This document shows positions 1 to 11,945 of a stretch of 13,296 nucleotides of DNA, one piece after another. Position 1 is the first letter of the stretch. Each line of letters begins with the position of its first letter. The notes under the pieces are model-generated. The model was not told the DNA's origin. It ran no database searches and saw only the letters and a program-made list of their open reading frames with translations. The DNA comes from Chromera velia (lineage: Eukaryota > Sar > Chromeraceae), in assembly GCA_018398765.1 (NCBI GenBank), contig JAHBMJ010000514.1:32532-45827 (forward strand), given 5' to 3'. The position numbers were made by a program, and so were the translations under genes.

Positions 1-1213
1 ATAAGTAACAGAGGAGAAGAGCACCAAGCTGAGAGAAGAAGGAAAGAGGGAAAGCACGGCAAGGCACCCCCTATCAGACATCATACAAAGGTGCTGACAG
101 GCAGACTGACGCCACCAGACCACTCGACACACCTGTATACGCACGCTGTTTTGTTGTTTCTTTCCAGTTTTTGCCTCGACTGTCTGAGGGACATCCTCAC
201 GCTATTTGATTCTGCCGAAGCAAAACAGACGCAAAGAGGCTGCGGGCATCCCTCAATCCTTCCATCAGCTCGATTGTCTGTCCGCAGAGATTTGTCCGTC
301 CGTCGATCCTTCCAAACCGCCTACCCTCCTGCCTTCGCCTCCTTGCGCCTTCTTTCCCTTGCCAGGAAAATTGGAGTTTGTCTTGAGGAGAGGACAAGGC
401 GCGGATGGAACTTTCCTTCCGTGTGATGTATTGCGATCTCTCAAGGAGGAAAGGAAATCTTTGAGTGAGGGAGAGAGAGAATACAAAGGAAGAGAAGCGA
501 TATTCGGTCAGATTTTTGTCCTAGCTGCCTCTCTTTTTCCTCACTCCTCTTAATCCGCTCCTTCTTCCCGGGAGCCGAATTTTATTTTGCACCTTCAAGG
601 TCTGATCCTTGGGCTCTCTGCTGAGTGCGGATAAAGGAAAGTGGGACGAAGCAGACAAGAAGAAAGAGTGGGAGAGATAAAGGGAGAGGCGGTGGAGAGT
701 AAAAAAAAGGGACACAGAGACAATAGACGTCTTCATTCCTTCTTTTCTTTCTGCCTTTCCTTCTCTCCTGTCCCTCTCTCCGCTTTCCATCTCTCTCCTT
801 CGTCCGCGTTTTCCTTTTCGGTTCTGCCAAGGGGTTCCGTCTTTATTTCTTCGTTTCCTTTAGCTTCTAAACATCTGCTCTTTTTGAATTCGTTTCGTCG
901 GACAGCCGACGCCAGCAAACAGACCAACCCTGTTTGATCAATCGGACCAAATTGGACGCCCGACGAAGAGGAGTCAGTCAAGTCAAGTCACTCCACTGAG
1001 CAGCAAGACAGGTAGAGAAGAGAAACAACCATTACTGGTCTGGCCAGTCATCAAGAAAAAACGGAAAGATATTTTTGCGTCACTTGAGTATCAGAGTGAC
1101 GCGAGGGAAAGAGAGAGGGGTGAAAGAAGCCGAAGAGACGAAGACCCCAATTGTGAGGGCGAAATTTAAAAAAAGTAGGAGAGATCGAAGAAAAAGAAAG
1201 ACACCGAATTGAG
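1..1213. other. Upstream region without a recognisable gene
   Basis: No open frame here looks like a known protein, and I see no convincing TATA box, RNA gene or mobile element. Purine-rich stretches on the + strand (about 1-70, 420-530, 610-730, 1060-1213) alternate with pyrimidine-rich ones (about 130-360, 730-900). The same contrast separates exons from introns downstream, so untranslated 5' exons are possible. It most likely holds the promoter and 5' UTR of the kinase gene. The frame of the start codon at 1214 is closed by a TGA at 1154-1156. Confidence 0.5.
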
Positions 1214-1796
1214 ATGGAGTCTTTCCAAGTGGACAGTGTTGAAGGAGACTCGGCAGAGAAGGAAAAAGAATGGCATGTTGTGGAGAAGAAAAAAAGGGGG
1301 GGAAACAAAACCAACAGAGAGAGGCACTCGGCCGGTGCAGCTGCCTCCTCTTCCTCCTCTGCACAGCCCCCCTCAGCAGCTACCACAGACGGACAGACCC
1401 AGCAAGCCCAAGTGGGTGAGAGGGACAGAGGCCACAGGGAGAGGGGGGAGAGGGCCGGTAGCGCAGGGGTCGTCCAAGGTATGGGAGGGCGTTCTGGTCC
1501 TTCTGGGGGAGGCAGGGGGGCGGGAGGGGGGGGTTCTGCCTGGGGAGGGGTGGGAGAGCGACCGCGTGTAGGAAGTGTCGGGAGCATACTCTCTGGAGTT
1601 CCCCCTGTCGACGGGGGGGGAAGGGGTGCTCCCGGAGCTTCAGCACATGGACATGCCAGTGCACCGCAAAGTAAAGGGGATAAGGGAAAACAGCAACAGG
1701 CTCCCTCAGCAGGAGGAGGGGGCGGAAGTTGTTGGGATGTGCTGCCCTCAATCTCCCCTGCAGAAGCTGCCGTGCTTGCAGAGGCGGACGATGAAG
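1214..1796 (+). CDS. Exon 1: start codon and Gly/Ser-rich N-terminus
   Basis: Codes residues 1-194 plus one base. The ATG at 1214 is the first in frame after an upstream TGA at 1154 and has G at -3 and G at +4, a good initiation context. The first ~35 residues are charged. The rest is Gly/Ser/Ala/Gln low complexity with no domain I recognise. GCN2 proteins usually reach the RWD domain within a few dozen residues, so this leader is long. The donor is GTACGT at 1797 (phase 1). The following 402-base intron holds no other gene but carries a copy of the exon's last bases. Confidence 0.75.
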
Positions 1797-4700
1797 GTAC
1801 GTGAGAGGATGCATTTATTTTCATACAGAATGCATTTGAAGAAAATGCATGCATGCTTGCAGAGGCGGACAGGCATAAATTGGCTGAATTGAATGCAGCA
1901 AATTGCTGGAGCTCCTGAGAAGCTTCCTTTCCTTTTCGCTTTTTACTTCTTCATTTGTCGCTGTGGGTTTTGTTTCTCTCTCTCTGTCTCTTCTTTCTCA
2001 TCTTTCGCTCTGTCTTGTCTTCCTTTTTCTCAGACTGTCTCCTCTTCTCTCACGGCAGGTTGAGCTTCAAAAAGCCTCAGCTCGAATTGGCGTCTCCCTG
2101 TTTTCACAAAATTTAATTTAATTCTAACAATTATTTGTTCTTCGTGACGACGTGTCCTTGTCTCCCTGCCTGATGGTTTGGTTGATGAATGAATGCAGAG
2201 TTCGAACGTTTGGTTGAGAGGCAAAGGCTAGAAATCGAGGCCGCGCAATCGATTTACTCGGATGACCTCAAGATCATCAAATGTGGAGTGTCAGTCTGTC
2301 TGTCTGTCTGTCTGTCTGTTGGTGCTGTTCTTTTGTCTTTGTTCTTTCTTTCTTTTTGTCTGTTGTGTTCATGAAGAAAAAGAGGGAGAAGAAGAAGAAA
2401 CATATAGTCTGTCTATCGATCATGCGGTTAGGGAGGTAAACCGATTGATCGATGGATGGGTGGATGTGCGGGCAGGAATACTGTTTTTAGTCTCTGTCAT
2501 GCTTGGCCGGCCGTGAAGACTCCTCAGTATTTGCCGCACCCTTGGACCACCCAATGCACGCACAGACACACACACATTCATGTACCAAGACAAAGAGGCA
2601 GGACAGACGCCAGACAGGCTGGCTGAATGCCTTTCTTCCCTCTCGTCCAGAGCCGGGTGGCCTCTTCTTGGTCACAACCTTTTGTTCATTTTTCCGCTCT
2701 CTTTCTTTTCTCTTCCTCATCCCTTTCCTGTCTTTGTTCTACCAAAACTCCCAAGCAGACTGAGCGACCTGGAGACTCCGGTGGAGGACCTCAAGATCAA
2801 AAACTGGAAGGTCGGTTGGTCCGGAGTTGAGGAATTCGCTTTCGGTGTCTCTCCGCTCTCTCTGTGTTGTATCAATCAATGTCTGATTTTATGGACGAAG
2901 ATGGCCAGGAAGGAACCCTGAAAGAAGAAACGAGAGCATACGCAATGCAAAAAAATTACGTTCAACGGTGCGCATTTGCCTTGCCTCGCTGAGTGTCTTC
3001 ACATTGACGAGGGCATGTTCTTTATCTTCCTTTCATTCCTTGCATACGCGTGTGCGTGCAGTCTGTAGATCACCAGGTCGAGCTGCTGCTGACTGTGAAG
3101 CCTCCAACAAACGCTGAAGTGAGTCTGGGGGGGCAGGGGTCTTCGAGATACTAGAGGCAGGGGAGAGATGTAAACGAAAAAGGCGGTTCGTTCGGGGGTA
3201 CGGCACAAATAATTTGGTTGTGGACTGCCTGTCCGTCTGTCTTCCTCAGAAAAGCAGAAAAGGTCTTCTTTTTGTTTTTCGGTGCCGCCCATTGTCGAGC
3301 TCCTTGTCGGACGCCTCTTGTTCCCTCTTTCAACGCTGAGACCTTCATGTATCTGTGTTTTCTGTTGGTCCTTCATAAACCCCTTTTTTCAGGTTGGAAC
3401 AGCTCGGTGCTTTCTGGAACTGCGCATTCGCTTCGGCCTCACGTAAGTATGCTTGACTCTCTGTCTCCGTCTCCGTTCGCTTCTTTCTCTGCCTGCCTTG
3501 TGGTTCCGGTCCCTTTATCTTTCTTGTGTCCACTGTCCGCGCAATAAGTAGTTCCTTTGCCTTTTTTCTTCTCCACCTCTCTCGTCGTTTCTCTTCTGTT
3601 CTTGCATGCTCTCTTCATTCTTTCTCCGACCGGATATGTGCGTGTTTGCAGGTATCCCCGCACCCGCCCGTTCGTAAAGCTAGAGAGAATAGAGGAGGCC
3701 CCCGACTCCGCCCCCCAGAAGGTCAACGACACGATCGAGGCCCTCCTGGCAGAGAGGTCTGTCTGTCTGTCTGTCTGTCGGGAGAGAGGGAGGGAGGAAG
3801 AGAGATAGAGAGAGAGGGGAGAGGGAAGGTAGAGGGAGGGAGGGAAGGGGAAGGCGGGGCCCATTTTGGATTTGAAGGACAGAGAGGCATGCAGGGTGGA
3901 AAAGGGGAGTGTGATGATAAGGTCTGCAGAGGAGACGGGAAGACCTTTCTCACGACGGAAAATCCTGTCTGTGTGTGTCATCGTTCGAGAATAACGATCT
4001 CATGACCTGATTAGTTAGGCTCCTGTGTGCTGCCCTTTCCCCCTTCACAATCCTTCCCTCTCTCTTTTCTCTGCAGGATTGGAGACGAAGTGATTTATGA
4101 GCTCTGTTCTGCCCTATCTGACTTGTTGGACGCTTGGAACATTCCTGAAGGCAGGGCTCTGTACGAGGAGGTCTGTGCATGTGTGCATTCTGATTGATGG
4201 ATCGATTTGCGTCCTTTTCCCTCTCTGTCTCTCTCTTCCCCTCTCTCTCTGTGTGTGTGTGCGTGTGTGTGTGTGCGCGCGCGCGTGCGTGCATGTGTCT
4301 GTGTCTCTGGATGAGTGTTTGCAGAAGCAAACGTCCGCACGCAGGTCTAAAAGTATGCTCCCGTAACTGTAGGCCACGACTCACTTGTATTTGCGTACAT
4401 GATTCTGTCTATGTTTCTCAATCCCAATACATCTTTCTTTTGTGGATGCAGATGGAAGACCGGCATGCCCGGGAGGCAGAGGAACGGTGGCAACGCGAGG
4501 AGGCAGAGAGGCAAAAGAAGAAGGAAGAGTGAGTGGGTCGAGAGGGGAAAGAGGGTGTAGAGAAGAGGTGCTCATACACATCGGTGTCAAATGGCTGCCT
4601 CTCTCTTTCACTCCACTCGTTTGTCCTTCTTTCCCTTCCAACTGCAAGCTCTCCCTGACTTCCTCCCCCTATTTTCTGTTGGATGGATGGATGGATGGAT

Positions 4701-7700
4701 CGTTTGATCTCCACTGACCCCTTTCTTCTTTGCTCTCTCTCTCTCTCTCTCCCTGTCTCTCTCCCTGTGCAGAGACGCCAAGCGAAGGCCCCAACAAGAG
4801 GCGGAGGCGCGACGCGTTCGGGACGGGTACGTGAGTGGATGCGGGGGGTAGAGTAGAAAGGGAGGGTGCTTGAGTTCTCTCTGGATGGATGGATGATTGT
4901 GGGGGATTTTTGTCTCTTTCAATCTTAATTGAGAGGAGCTGTGCGGGAAGAAAATCTGCGTGCATCTGTTTTGGCTTCTGTTCTTTCAGAGGCACGTCTG
5001 ATTGGAAAACTGAAAAAAAAAATGACGGATTCTTTTGTGTCCCAAAAGACCGACTAGCCGATACCGGAGCTTCTTTTGTCTTTTCTGCACCCCCGCTTCT
5101 TTGTACATGGTGCCTTTCGTTCTGTGTGTCTGTGCAGATACGCCCGTGTTTTGAGAGAGCAGCGTCTCCGAGAGGAGAGAGACAGGACGGGTGGGTGGAG
5201 CGGGAGCGACGACGACGACGAAGAGGACAGCAGAGGCGCGATGGCTTCCATGTACAGACCCTCTACGAACGCAGCTGCAGGAACTCGCGGGGGCCACGGC
5301 ATCGGAGCGGGGGCCACGGTCGGTCCCGCCGGCAGTAAACTGCGGGGACAGCCGGCCTCGCCCGCGTCATCCCGTCCGCACTCCCCCCCCCACTCCCCGC
5401 GAGTGGTGTCGAAGGATTTCCAGTCCTCTTCTCGTCGAGCAGGTGGGGGGAGAGAACTGAGTGCCTCCACGGGTCGGACAGGCAGAGGAGGAGGAAGGAC
5501 GCGCGAGACGATCGCAGGCCCCCCCCGGGGGGGATTGAGTCCGCATCCCGAGGAAGAGGAAGAGGGGGAGTCAATGGAAGAGGGCGCGGGGGGGAGTTTT
5601 GATTTCGAGTTGGATGGGGGGGTTGATGAGCACTCGCCTCCGTTGATGTCGTCCTCGGAGGGCAGTTCTTGCACGTCCTCGTCTCTCTCAGGGAGACAGC
5701 AGAGACGGCGAAGTCGCAGGACAGGCACAAGATCACACTCGCCCCCCCCCACAAGGTCGAAAAAGTCCCCCGACTCTCCGCCTTCTCCGTCTCCTCCCGC
5801 GTCTGCTGGTCGATCTTCACGATCCAAGAAGGAGAAGAGAAAGGACAAAGAGAGAGAAAGGGGAAAGGGGAGTGCCTCAGATGGCAGCTCTTCTCTGTCT
5901 GCAGGTGCAGCACACAGACGGGGGGGGAGAGGCGGAAAAGAGAGGAAAGCAGAAAGAGAGAGGGAGAGGGGGTTCGGAGAGGTGACAGATGAGGACTTTG
6001 TGCAATCAGACCCGACGGCGCAGAAGGTTGGTCCGTCAGTCTGTTAAAATGCCTCTTTCTCTTTTTGCAACGTCTCTCTGTCTCCATCCCTGCTTGTACT
6101 GGTATGTGCAACTGTCTTTTTGTGTGAGTCTGCCTTCGACAAAAAAACCATGAAGTGACACATTCACACACACACACATGCACACGCATGTGAATCCGTA
6201 CAAGCGAATGAAACATGTCTGTCTGTCTCTCTGTTATCAGTCTTGTCACTCTCATTTCCACAGGGTCCAAAAGAATGACAAGAGAAATGCTCTCACTTTT
6301 TTTCGTTTCCTCCCCCTCCCTATCTGCAGCGCCCACGGCGGGGACAGCGTTCTGGTCGTTTGAATGGGGACTCTGGAGACGGCGAGGCATTAGGTCGAGA
6401 GGACGGAAGGGGCCCAGGGCGTCAGGGCCGGGAGCTGAGGAGCCGTTCCATTCCAAGAGGGGGCGAGGGGGGCCTGGGGTTGGGGGGACAGGGGGGGAGA
6501 GGGAGAGGGAAGGGGCGGTATGAAAGAGAAGACAGCGATTTCCAGGGAGCAAGAGGAGTAAGGGGAAGGACACGAGGAGAGAAAGTACGGACAGACGAGG
6601 AAGAGGAAGCAGGTGCGTTTGTCTGTGCGTTTCGATTTCCTTTGTCAAACACAGGGTTTCTTCTCCGTGTGTGTCTTTCTTTGTGTGCCGCTGCGGGTTT
6701 AGCTCGCGCTTCAAACACAGGGGAAAAGATCTGACCATCTGCGTGTTTGCCACTCCTTGCAAGTGTGAGATAGTCGACTGCCGCGTCCATGGCTGAGTTC
6801 TCGCTTCCTGTAGCTGTGCCTGTAAGACTTTTTGACAGACCAGATTAGTCAAATTGTAGTTAATTTTCACTCCGCTTGTCCCCCCATGTCTGCAGACGTG
6901 GAAACGGCAGAGAACGAGAAGGACGTGGAGAGAGCACTCAATGGCAGCAGGTCAGTCAGTGAGGGAGTGTCTGCCTGACCGAGTAGGTGCTGTGCGCCTT
7001 TTTGGCGGAAACGTGAGCCACAGAGTCAAAGCAAGATCCTGCCTGCGTTCTAGCTGTCTCTGGGGCCAAAGCTTCCTTGCATAAATTCATGCAAGTGCCA
7101 AAGCTTCCTTTGTTGCATAAAAAGCCGAAGGAAGCTGCTTTGTCTCGTCGTATGTCGCTCTTCGCAACTTTGTCCCCTCTCCTTGTCTGTGCCGGGGATC
7201 ATTCGCGTTGAACTAAGGAAGGGCTGGTTGGTCTCTTTCTGCTTTCCGACCAGGGCCTTCGTACAAATTTTTGTTGTAGTGCGATGAATCGGTTCTTTAC
7301 AACCAAATCCTCCCTTCCTTGCTGTGCGTTCGTTCAGATACTTTAGTGACTTTAAATTCATCAAGGAACTTGGAAGAGGCGCTTTTGGGTCAGTCACTCA
7401 GTGGCTGCTTCTCTGTGTTGTCCGTGTCTCCATCTGTCTGTCTGCTTGTCTGTCTAGCTTGTGTTTCTTTTTTTTATGTATTTGTTGTTGTACTGCAGGC
7501 CCGTCTGCCTGTTTGTTAGCCTTTCTGTGTTTGTCTGGAAGCTTGTCGGACGCTTTTTTGCTTGCTGCCTTTCTTCTTTCGTCTCCTCTCCTGTCTTCTC
7601 GATCTTCTCCAGCCCCCCCCTCTTCCTTCCATTTCTCTTCAGCAGGAGAGAGACAGGCTGCCTGCCTTTGTTCTTGTTAGCAAAAAAAGAGCAGAACGCA

Positions 7701-10700
7701 CAATAAGGTATCTATCACATTGAATGAACCTCACTCACTCACTTCCTGCCTGCCTGCAGGGTTGTGGTGAAGGTGAAGCACAAGGTAGACAAGCGGTTCT
7801 ACGCGATCAAGAGGGTCGAGTTGGTGGATGACGCCGAAACCAACAAAAGGATTCTGCAGGAGGCAGCGATGCTTCCCAGACTGCAGCATCCGCACATCGT
7901 TCGGTCAGTCAGTCAGTTAGTCAGTGAGTCAATTAATGAGTGAGTGAGTGAGCAAGTGGCTGTGTCAAGCAACCAGGCCGGCAGAACATCGAAAAAGGCG
8001 TGCTGAGTTGGACGCGAGCGTCTGACTTTAGAGAGGTCGAGCCCAAGAAAAAGATGGGGAGGCCCAGCTCAGTGTATCAGGAGATCAGGCAGCTGTTTCA
8101 TGAATCCAAAAACAATTTACTCGATTGACCTCTTGTAGGCTCACGGCATCAATCGATTCAAATAGTTGTAAAAGAGAGGGTCTGATTTCTCTCACGAACA
8201 GAAAAAGTTAGTAACTCGCCCGACATCGATTGAACTTTTGCCTTCATTCTTTCTTCCGCCGCTTTCTTCCTTTCCCCCCAACCCCCCTTTATCTGCACCC
8301 CCTCTGCCTCTGCAGATACTACCAGGCCTGGATAGAGAGTGACGTCCTCGGGCTGTTCGGGTCTGTGCGGCCCCAGAGCGGAGGCGGGGCGCCGGGCGGG
8401 CGGTTCAGGACGCAGGTGGCGGGTGCCGCCACCGGAGTTCCCCTCGGGCAGAAGGGAAAGGGGGGCCCGAGCCTGAACGTGAGGGGCGCAGTCTCCTCTC
8501 TCCATGCAGGGGGCGGGGGTAGACCGGGAGTAGGCAGCAGGGGGGCGAGGGGCTCAGAAGCAGCCGTGGGGAGAACAGGGGGTGCAGCGCTGCCTGCCCA
8601 CACGCTCCCTCAGTCCATGGAAATGGAGGGCACTTCCTATGCAGGTTCGTTGGTTCGTTGTTTTGTTGGCAGATAGAGGCATTTTGGCATGGATGCATTG
8701 TTGTCTGTATCAGATCGACCAGTCTGCTTTTCTTACCTCTTTCAAGGTCTGTGCGTGCGTGCGCACGAGCAGAAGCTGACAAGCTAGTGGTTATGACTTG
8801 TTGTGACTGCGTATCTGCTCACAAGCAAATTGGAATGTGTATCCGTTGGTGTGTGCCTGCGTGCAGGTGACTGGCTGTCTTCGGAAAGTTTCGCCCCTGC
8901 TCTGATGGTCGGGGGTGTCGGTGGCTCTCTGCTGATGGGAGGGTCGGGTCTGCCTGTGCACCTGGAGACGGACAGTCTGGGGATGTCGAGAGGAAGAAAT
9001 CTGAAGGGGGGAAAGAGGAAGGGGGGGGGCATGAGGGCAGAAGGGGCGGATCTGTCGGGCAGGTACGTGATAAGAAGAAGAAAAAGACTTACTGCAAACG
9101 AAGATTTCTCGCATACTGCTGTCATTTCTTTCAGATAAATAGATGGACAGATAGACAAACAGAAGAGCGACGCTGTTGCACGACCAGACCGCTGGGGTAG
9201 AAGAAGAAGGACGAAAAGCAGACTTTGTTCGCAGATGGGATGAAAGAAAGGGGCAGGGGTTCCTTGAGAGAAGGACTTACCGACAAGGATGTAATTTGCG
9301 CACTTTTGACGTTCTCATTGGCCCATCCAGATTTTTACCTCCTGGCATGTGTTGAAACGGATGTGAATGCATCTCATCTGTGTGCATATGCAGTCGAGAC
9401 AGAGGCGGCAAGCGAGGAGGTGTGGCTGCGCGGTTGAGGGCGCAGTCAGACGACCCACTCCCCTTCCGGGGGCTCCGGGCGGATGCTTCCGATCCACCAG
9501 AGGGGGGTCGGGAGAGGGGGAGGCAGAGGCGCAAGGGAAAGGGAGGAGAGGGGAAGAAGAAGGGGAACGAAAACTCTGACGAAGGGGATGAGGAGGAAAG
9601 ACGGAGCAGTTCACTCAGCCGGAGCTTTTCTTTTGATAGAGACGGGGCAGGAGGAGGTACCAGCAGAAGAAGGTGGGGGGGGGGTTTCTGTTTGCGTGCC
9701 GCCTCCTCGAATAATTCATTCATGACATTGATGGATGCATGGTTGTTGCTCGGAGTCGTCTTCGAGTTTTTCAATTTCTGGACTTGACGATGGATACCCT
9801 GGTCTGTCTGTCTGTCTGTCTGTCTGTGTGTCTCTCTGTCTGTCTTCACCTCTCCTTTCTTGCTTCGCCTCCTTTCTTTCCCATCCTTTTGGTTGCGTGT
9901 GCGCCGGTTGGTTTTTTGTGAGTTTTGTGTGATTTGTTTTCCTTTTGGTTTGTTGATTGATATTGTCTTCAGGTCTGTCCATTTGAGTGACGGTGACGCC
10001 GAGGGTTCTCTTTGTCTGTTCTTCTCGGACGACGAGGAGCATGATGAGGAAGACTGGAGAGAATTTTTTGAAAATGCGACGGGGGATGAGTGGTCAGTGA
10101 GCTGCTTCGCTTGGGTGGAGGGGGGGTAGGATCTTCCCTCAAGTTTGACAGTCCCCTTAATTTCTTTGTTTGTTCCTTTCACTTTGTCTTTGGCGCCATC
10201 TCTTTCTCTCTCTCTCTTCTCTGTGTATCTGTGAGTGTGTTGCTGCATCAACGGACGCCCTGTTTGTTTCATGTCCGCTGGGTGTTTTTTGCTCGTTGCA
10301 CCTCATCTGATTTCATTTCAGGAGCCCTGGAGGGAGGCACGGCAGGAAGAGAAGAAGTCTGAGCAGACAGCACAAGGACAGCAGGGACCTCTCCGGGGTG
10401 GGTATGGAGAGGTCTCTGTCGTTTTCCTCCCGAGAGAGCGACTCCCCCCCTCCCTCCCTAGCGTCTTCAAGCGAGGCAGACGACCTAGTGGAGTTCCAGA
10501 GGGACGAGGAGGAGGAAGAGGAAGAGGCAGCACAGAAGGTGAGAGAGAATTCAGAGAGGGGAAGGGGGGGGGTTCGAGGGACTCTCTCTGTCTCTTCCTT
10601 CCTTCCTTCCTTCCTTCCTTGCTTCCTTCCTTCCCTCCCTCCCTCCCTCCCTCCCTCCTTCCTTCCTACCTTCCTTCCTTCCCTCCTTCCTTCCTTCGTT

Positions 10701-11850
10701 CCCTCCCTCCCTCCTTCCTTCCTTCCTTCCCTCCTTCCTTCCTTTCTGCCTTCTCGTTGTCCCTGCCTGACCCTTTCCTCCTGCCGTGTACCCCTCCACC
10801 TCGCTCTTTCCCGCGCAGCTGGTTTTGTCTAGATGTGTCTAGGTGTGTGTGTGTGTATGTGTGTGTAATTTGTTAAGCATATGTTCCTGCTTCTCTTTTT
10901 TCTTTCTGTTGATGCAGAAGGACAGGGACAAAGAGAGGGAGGCAGGAAGGCAGCAGAAGGGAAGAGAGAGGGACTCCATACAACAGCCTCCGGGTGGTGT
11001 CCCCACGAGAACGAAGGCGGCAAGGGGAGACAGAGAGAGAGACAGGCCCCCCGCGTTCCCTCGAGGCACAAACCTGAACGGTCTCGGCCCTGCGAGTGGA
11101 GCACTGGACAGGGAGAGCCGAGGGGACCCCCCGCCTCCGAGACAATTCCTCTTCATCCAAATGGAATTCTGCGAAGGTCGGCACGCATCAATAATTGGTT
11201 CACAAAACTTGTTTACGTGCCTTTTGTAACTTTCAACGCCCTCTTTCTCTGGGCGTTCGGGCAGGCCTTTTCGCGCTCTCTTCAGCTTTTTGATTCGACT
11301 CTCTCTCTTTAGCTGTTTGATAAGGGGACATCCTTCTTCCTCACTCAATTGTTCGGGGACTCTGACTGCATTGGAACAAAGCCACACACGACCTTCCGCT
11401 GTGCTGACCGCTGCAGTAGTTGGCTCCATGACTCCCTCTGTGAATTGCCCGGTCAAACAATCAGTCAATGACTTGGTCCATCAATAAACCCATCCACGCT
11501 CGAAAAAAAAATGAGTGGATTCCAACGCGTACGAAATAATGAATGAATGGAGGGATGAATGGATGGAAACATGAATTGTTGAGTGGAAGGGAAGGATAAA
11601 TCCGTCCATCGACATGATCGCACCCATGCACACTCAGGTCACACCCTCCGTGAGGCGATTGACGACGAGACTCGCGAGATCCTCTCCGAGAACGACGCCA
11701 AGTGGAGGTGCTTCAGACAAATCTTGGAGGCCCTCCTGCACATCCACATGGTATGTTTGTCTTCTGTGGGCCTTTCTTTCTTTCTTTCTTTCTTTCTTTC
11801 TGTCTGTCTGTCTGTCTTTCTGTCTTTCTGTCTGTCTCTCTGTCTGTCTC

Positions 11851-11881
<31 letters not shown>

Positions 11882-11914
11882 GTCTGTCTGTGTGTCTGTC
11901 TGTCTGACTGTCTC

Positions 11915-11945
<31 letters not shown>

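Noticed and set aside
1051-1854. A 267-residue Pro/Ser/Ala-rich open frame on the minus strand
   Set aside because: It is antisense to exon 1, caused by G-rich codons on the + strand, and has no recognisable motif.
2283-2289. Alternative exon 2 donors at 2283 and 2288
   Set aside because: The first joins exon 3 with an immediate stop. The second gives a different exon 3 frame (Gly/Asp/Gln-rich) that then joins exon 4 out of its conserved frame.
6262-6329. Earlier acceptor for exon 11 (TTCCACAG)
   Set aside because: The phase-0 frame from exon 10 meets TGA within five codons.
5263-6870. A 535-residue open frame on the minus strand
   Set aside because: It runs antisense to exons 10 and 11 through intron 10, is Ser/Pro/Leu low complexity, and has no domain. 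It is the reverse reading of G-rich coding sequence.
7389-7706. Open frames rich in Cys, Leu, Ser and Val after exon 13
   Set aside because: They are pyrimidine-rich intron sequence read as codons. The kinase frame resumes at 7760 with the expected beta-2/beta-3 sequence.
9658-9663. Alternative exon 17 donor GTACCA
   Set aside because: It would end in phase 1 and not join the phase needed by exon 18, while the donor at 9673 does.
9277-10272. A 331-residue open frame on the minus strand
   Set aside because: It crosses exons 17 and 18 and a TCTG repeat antisense, and its RQTDRQTD run is just translated microsatellite.
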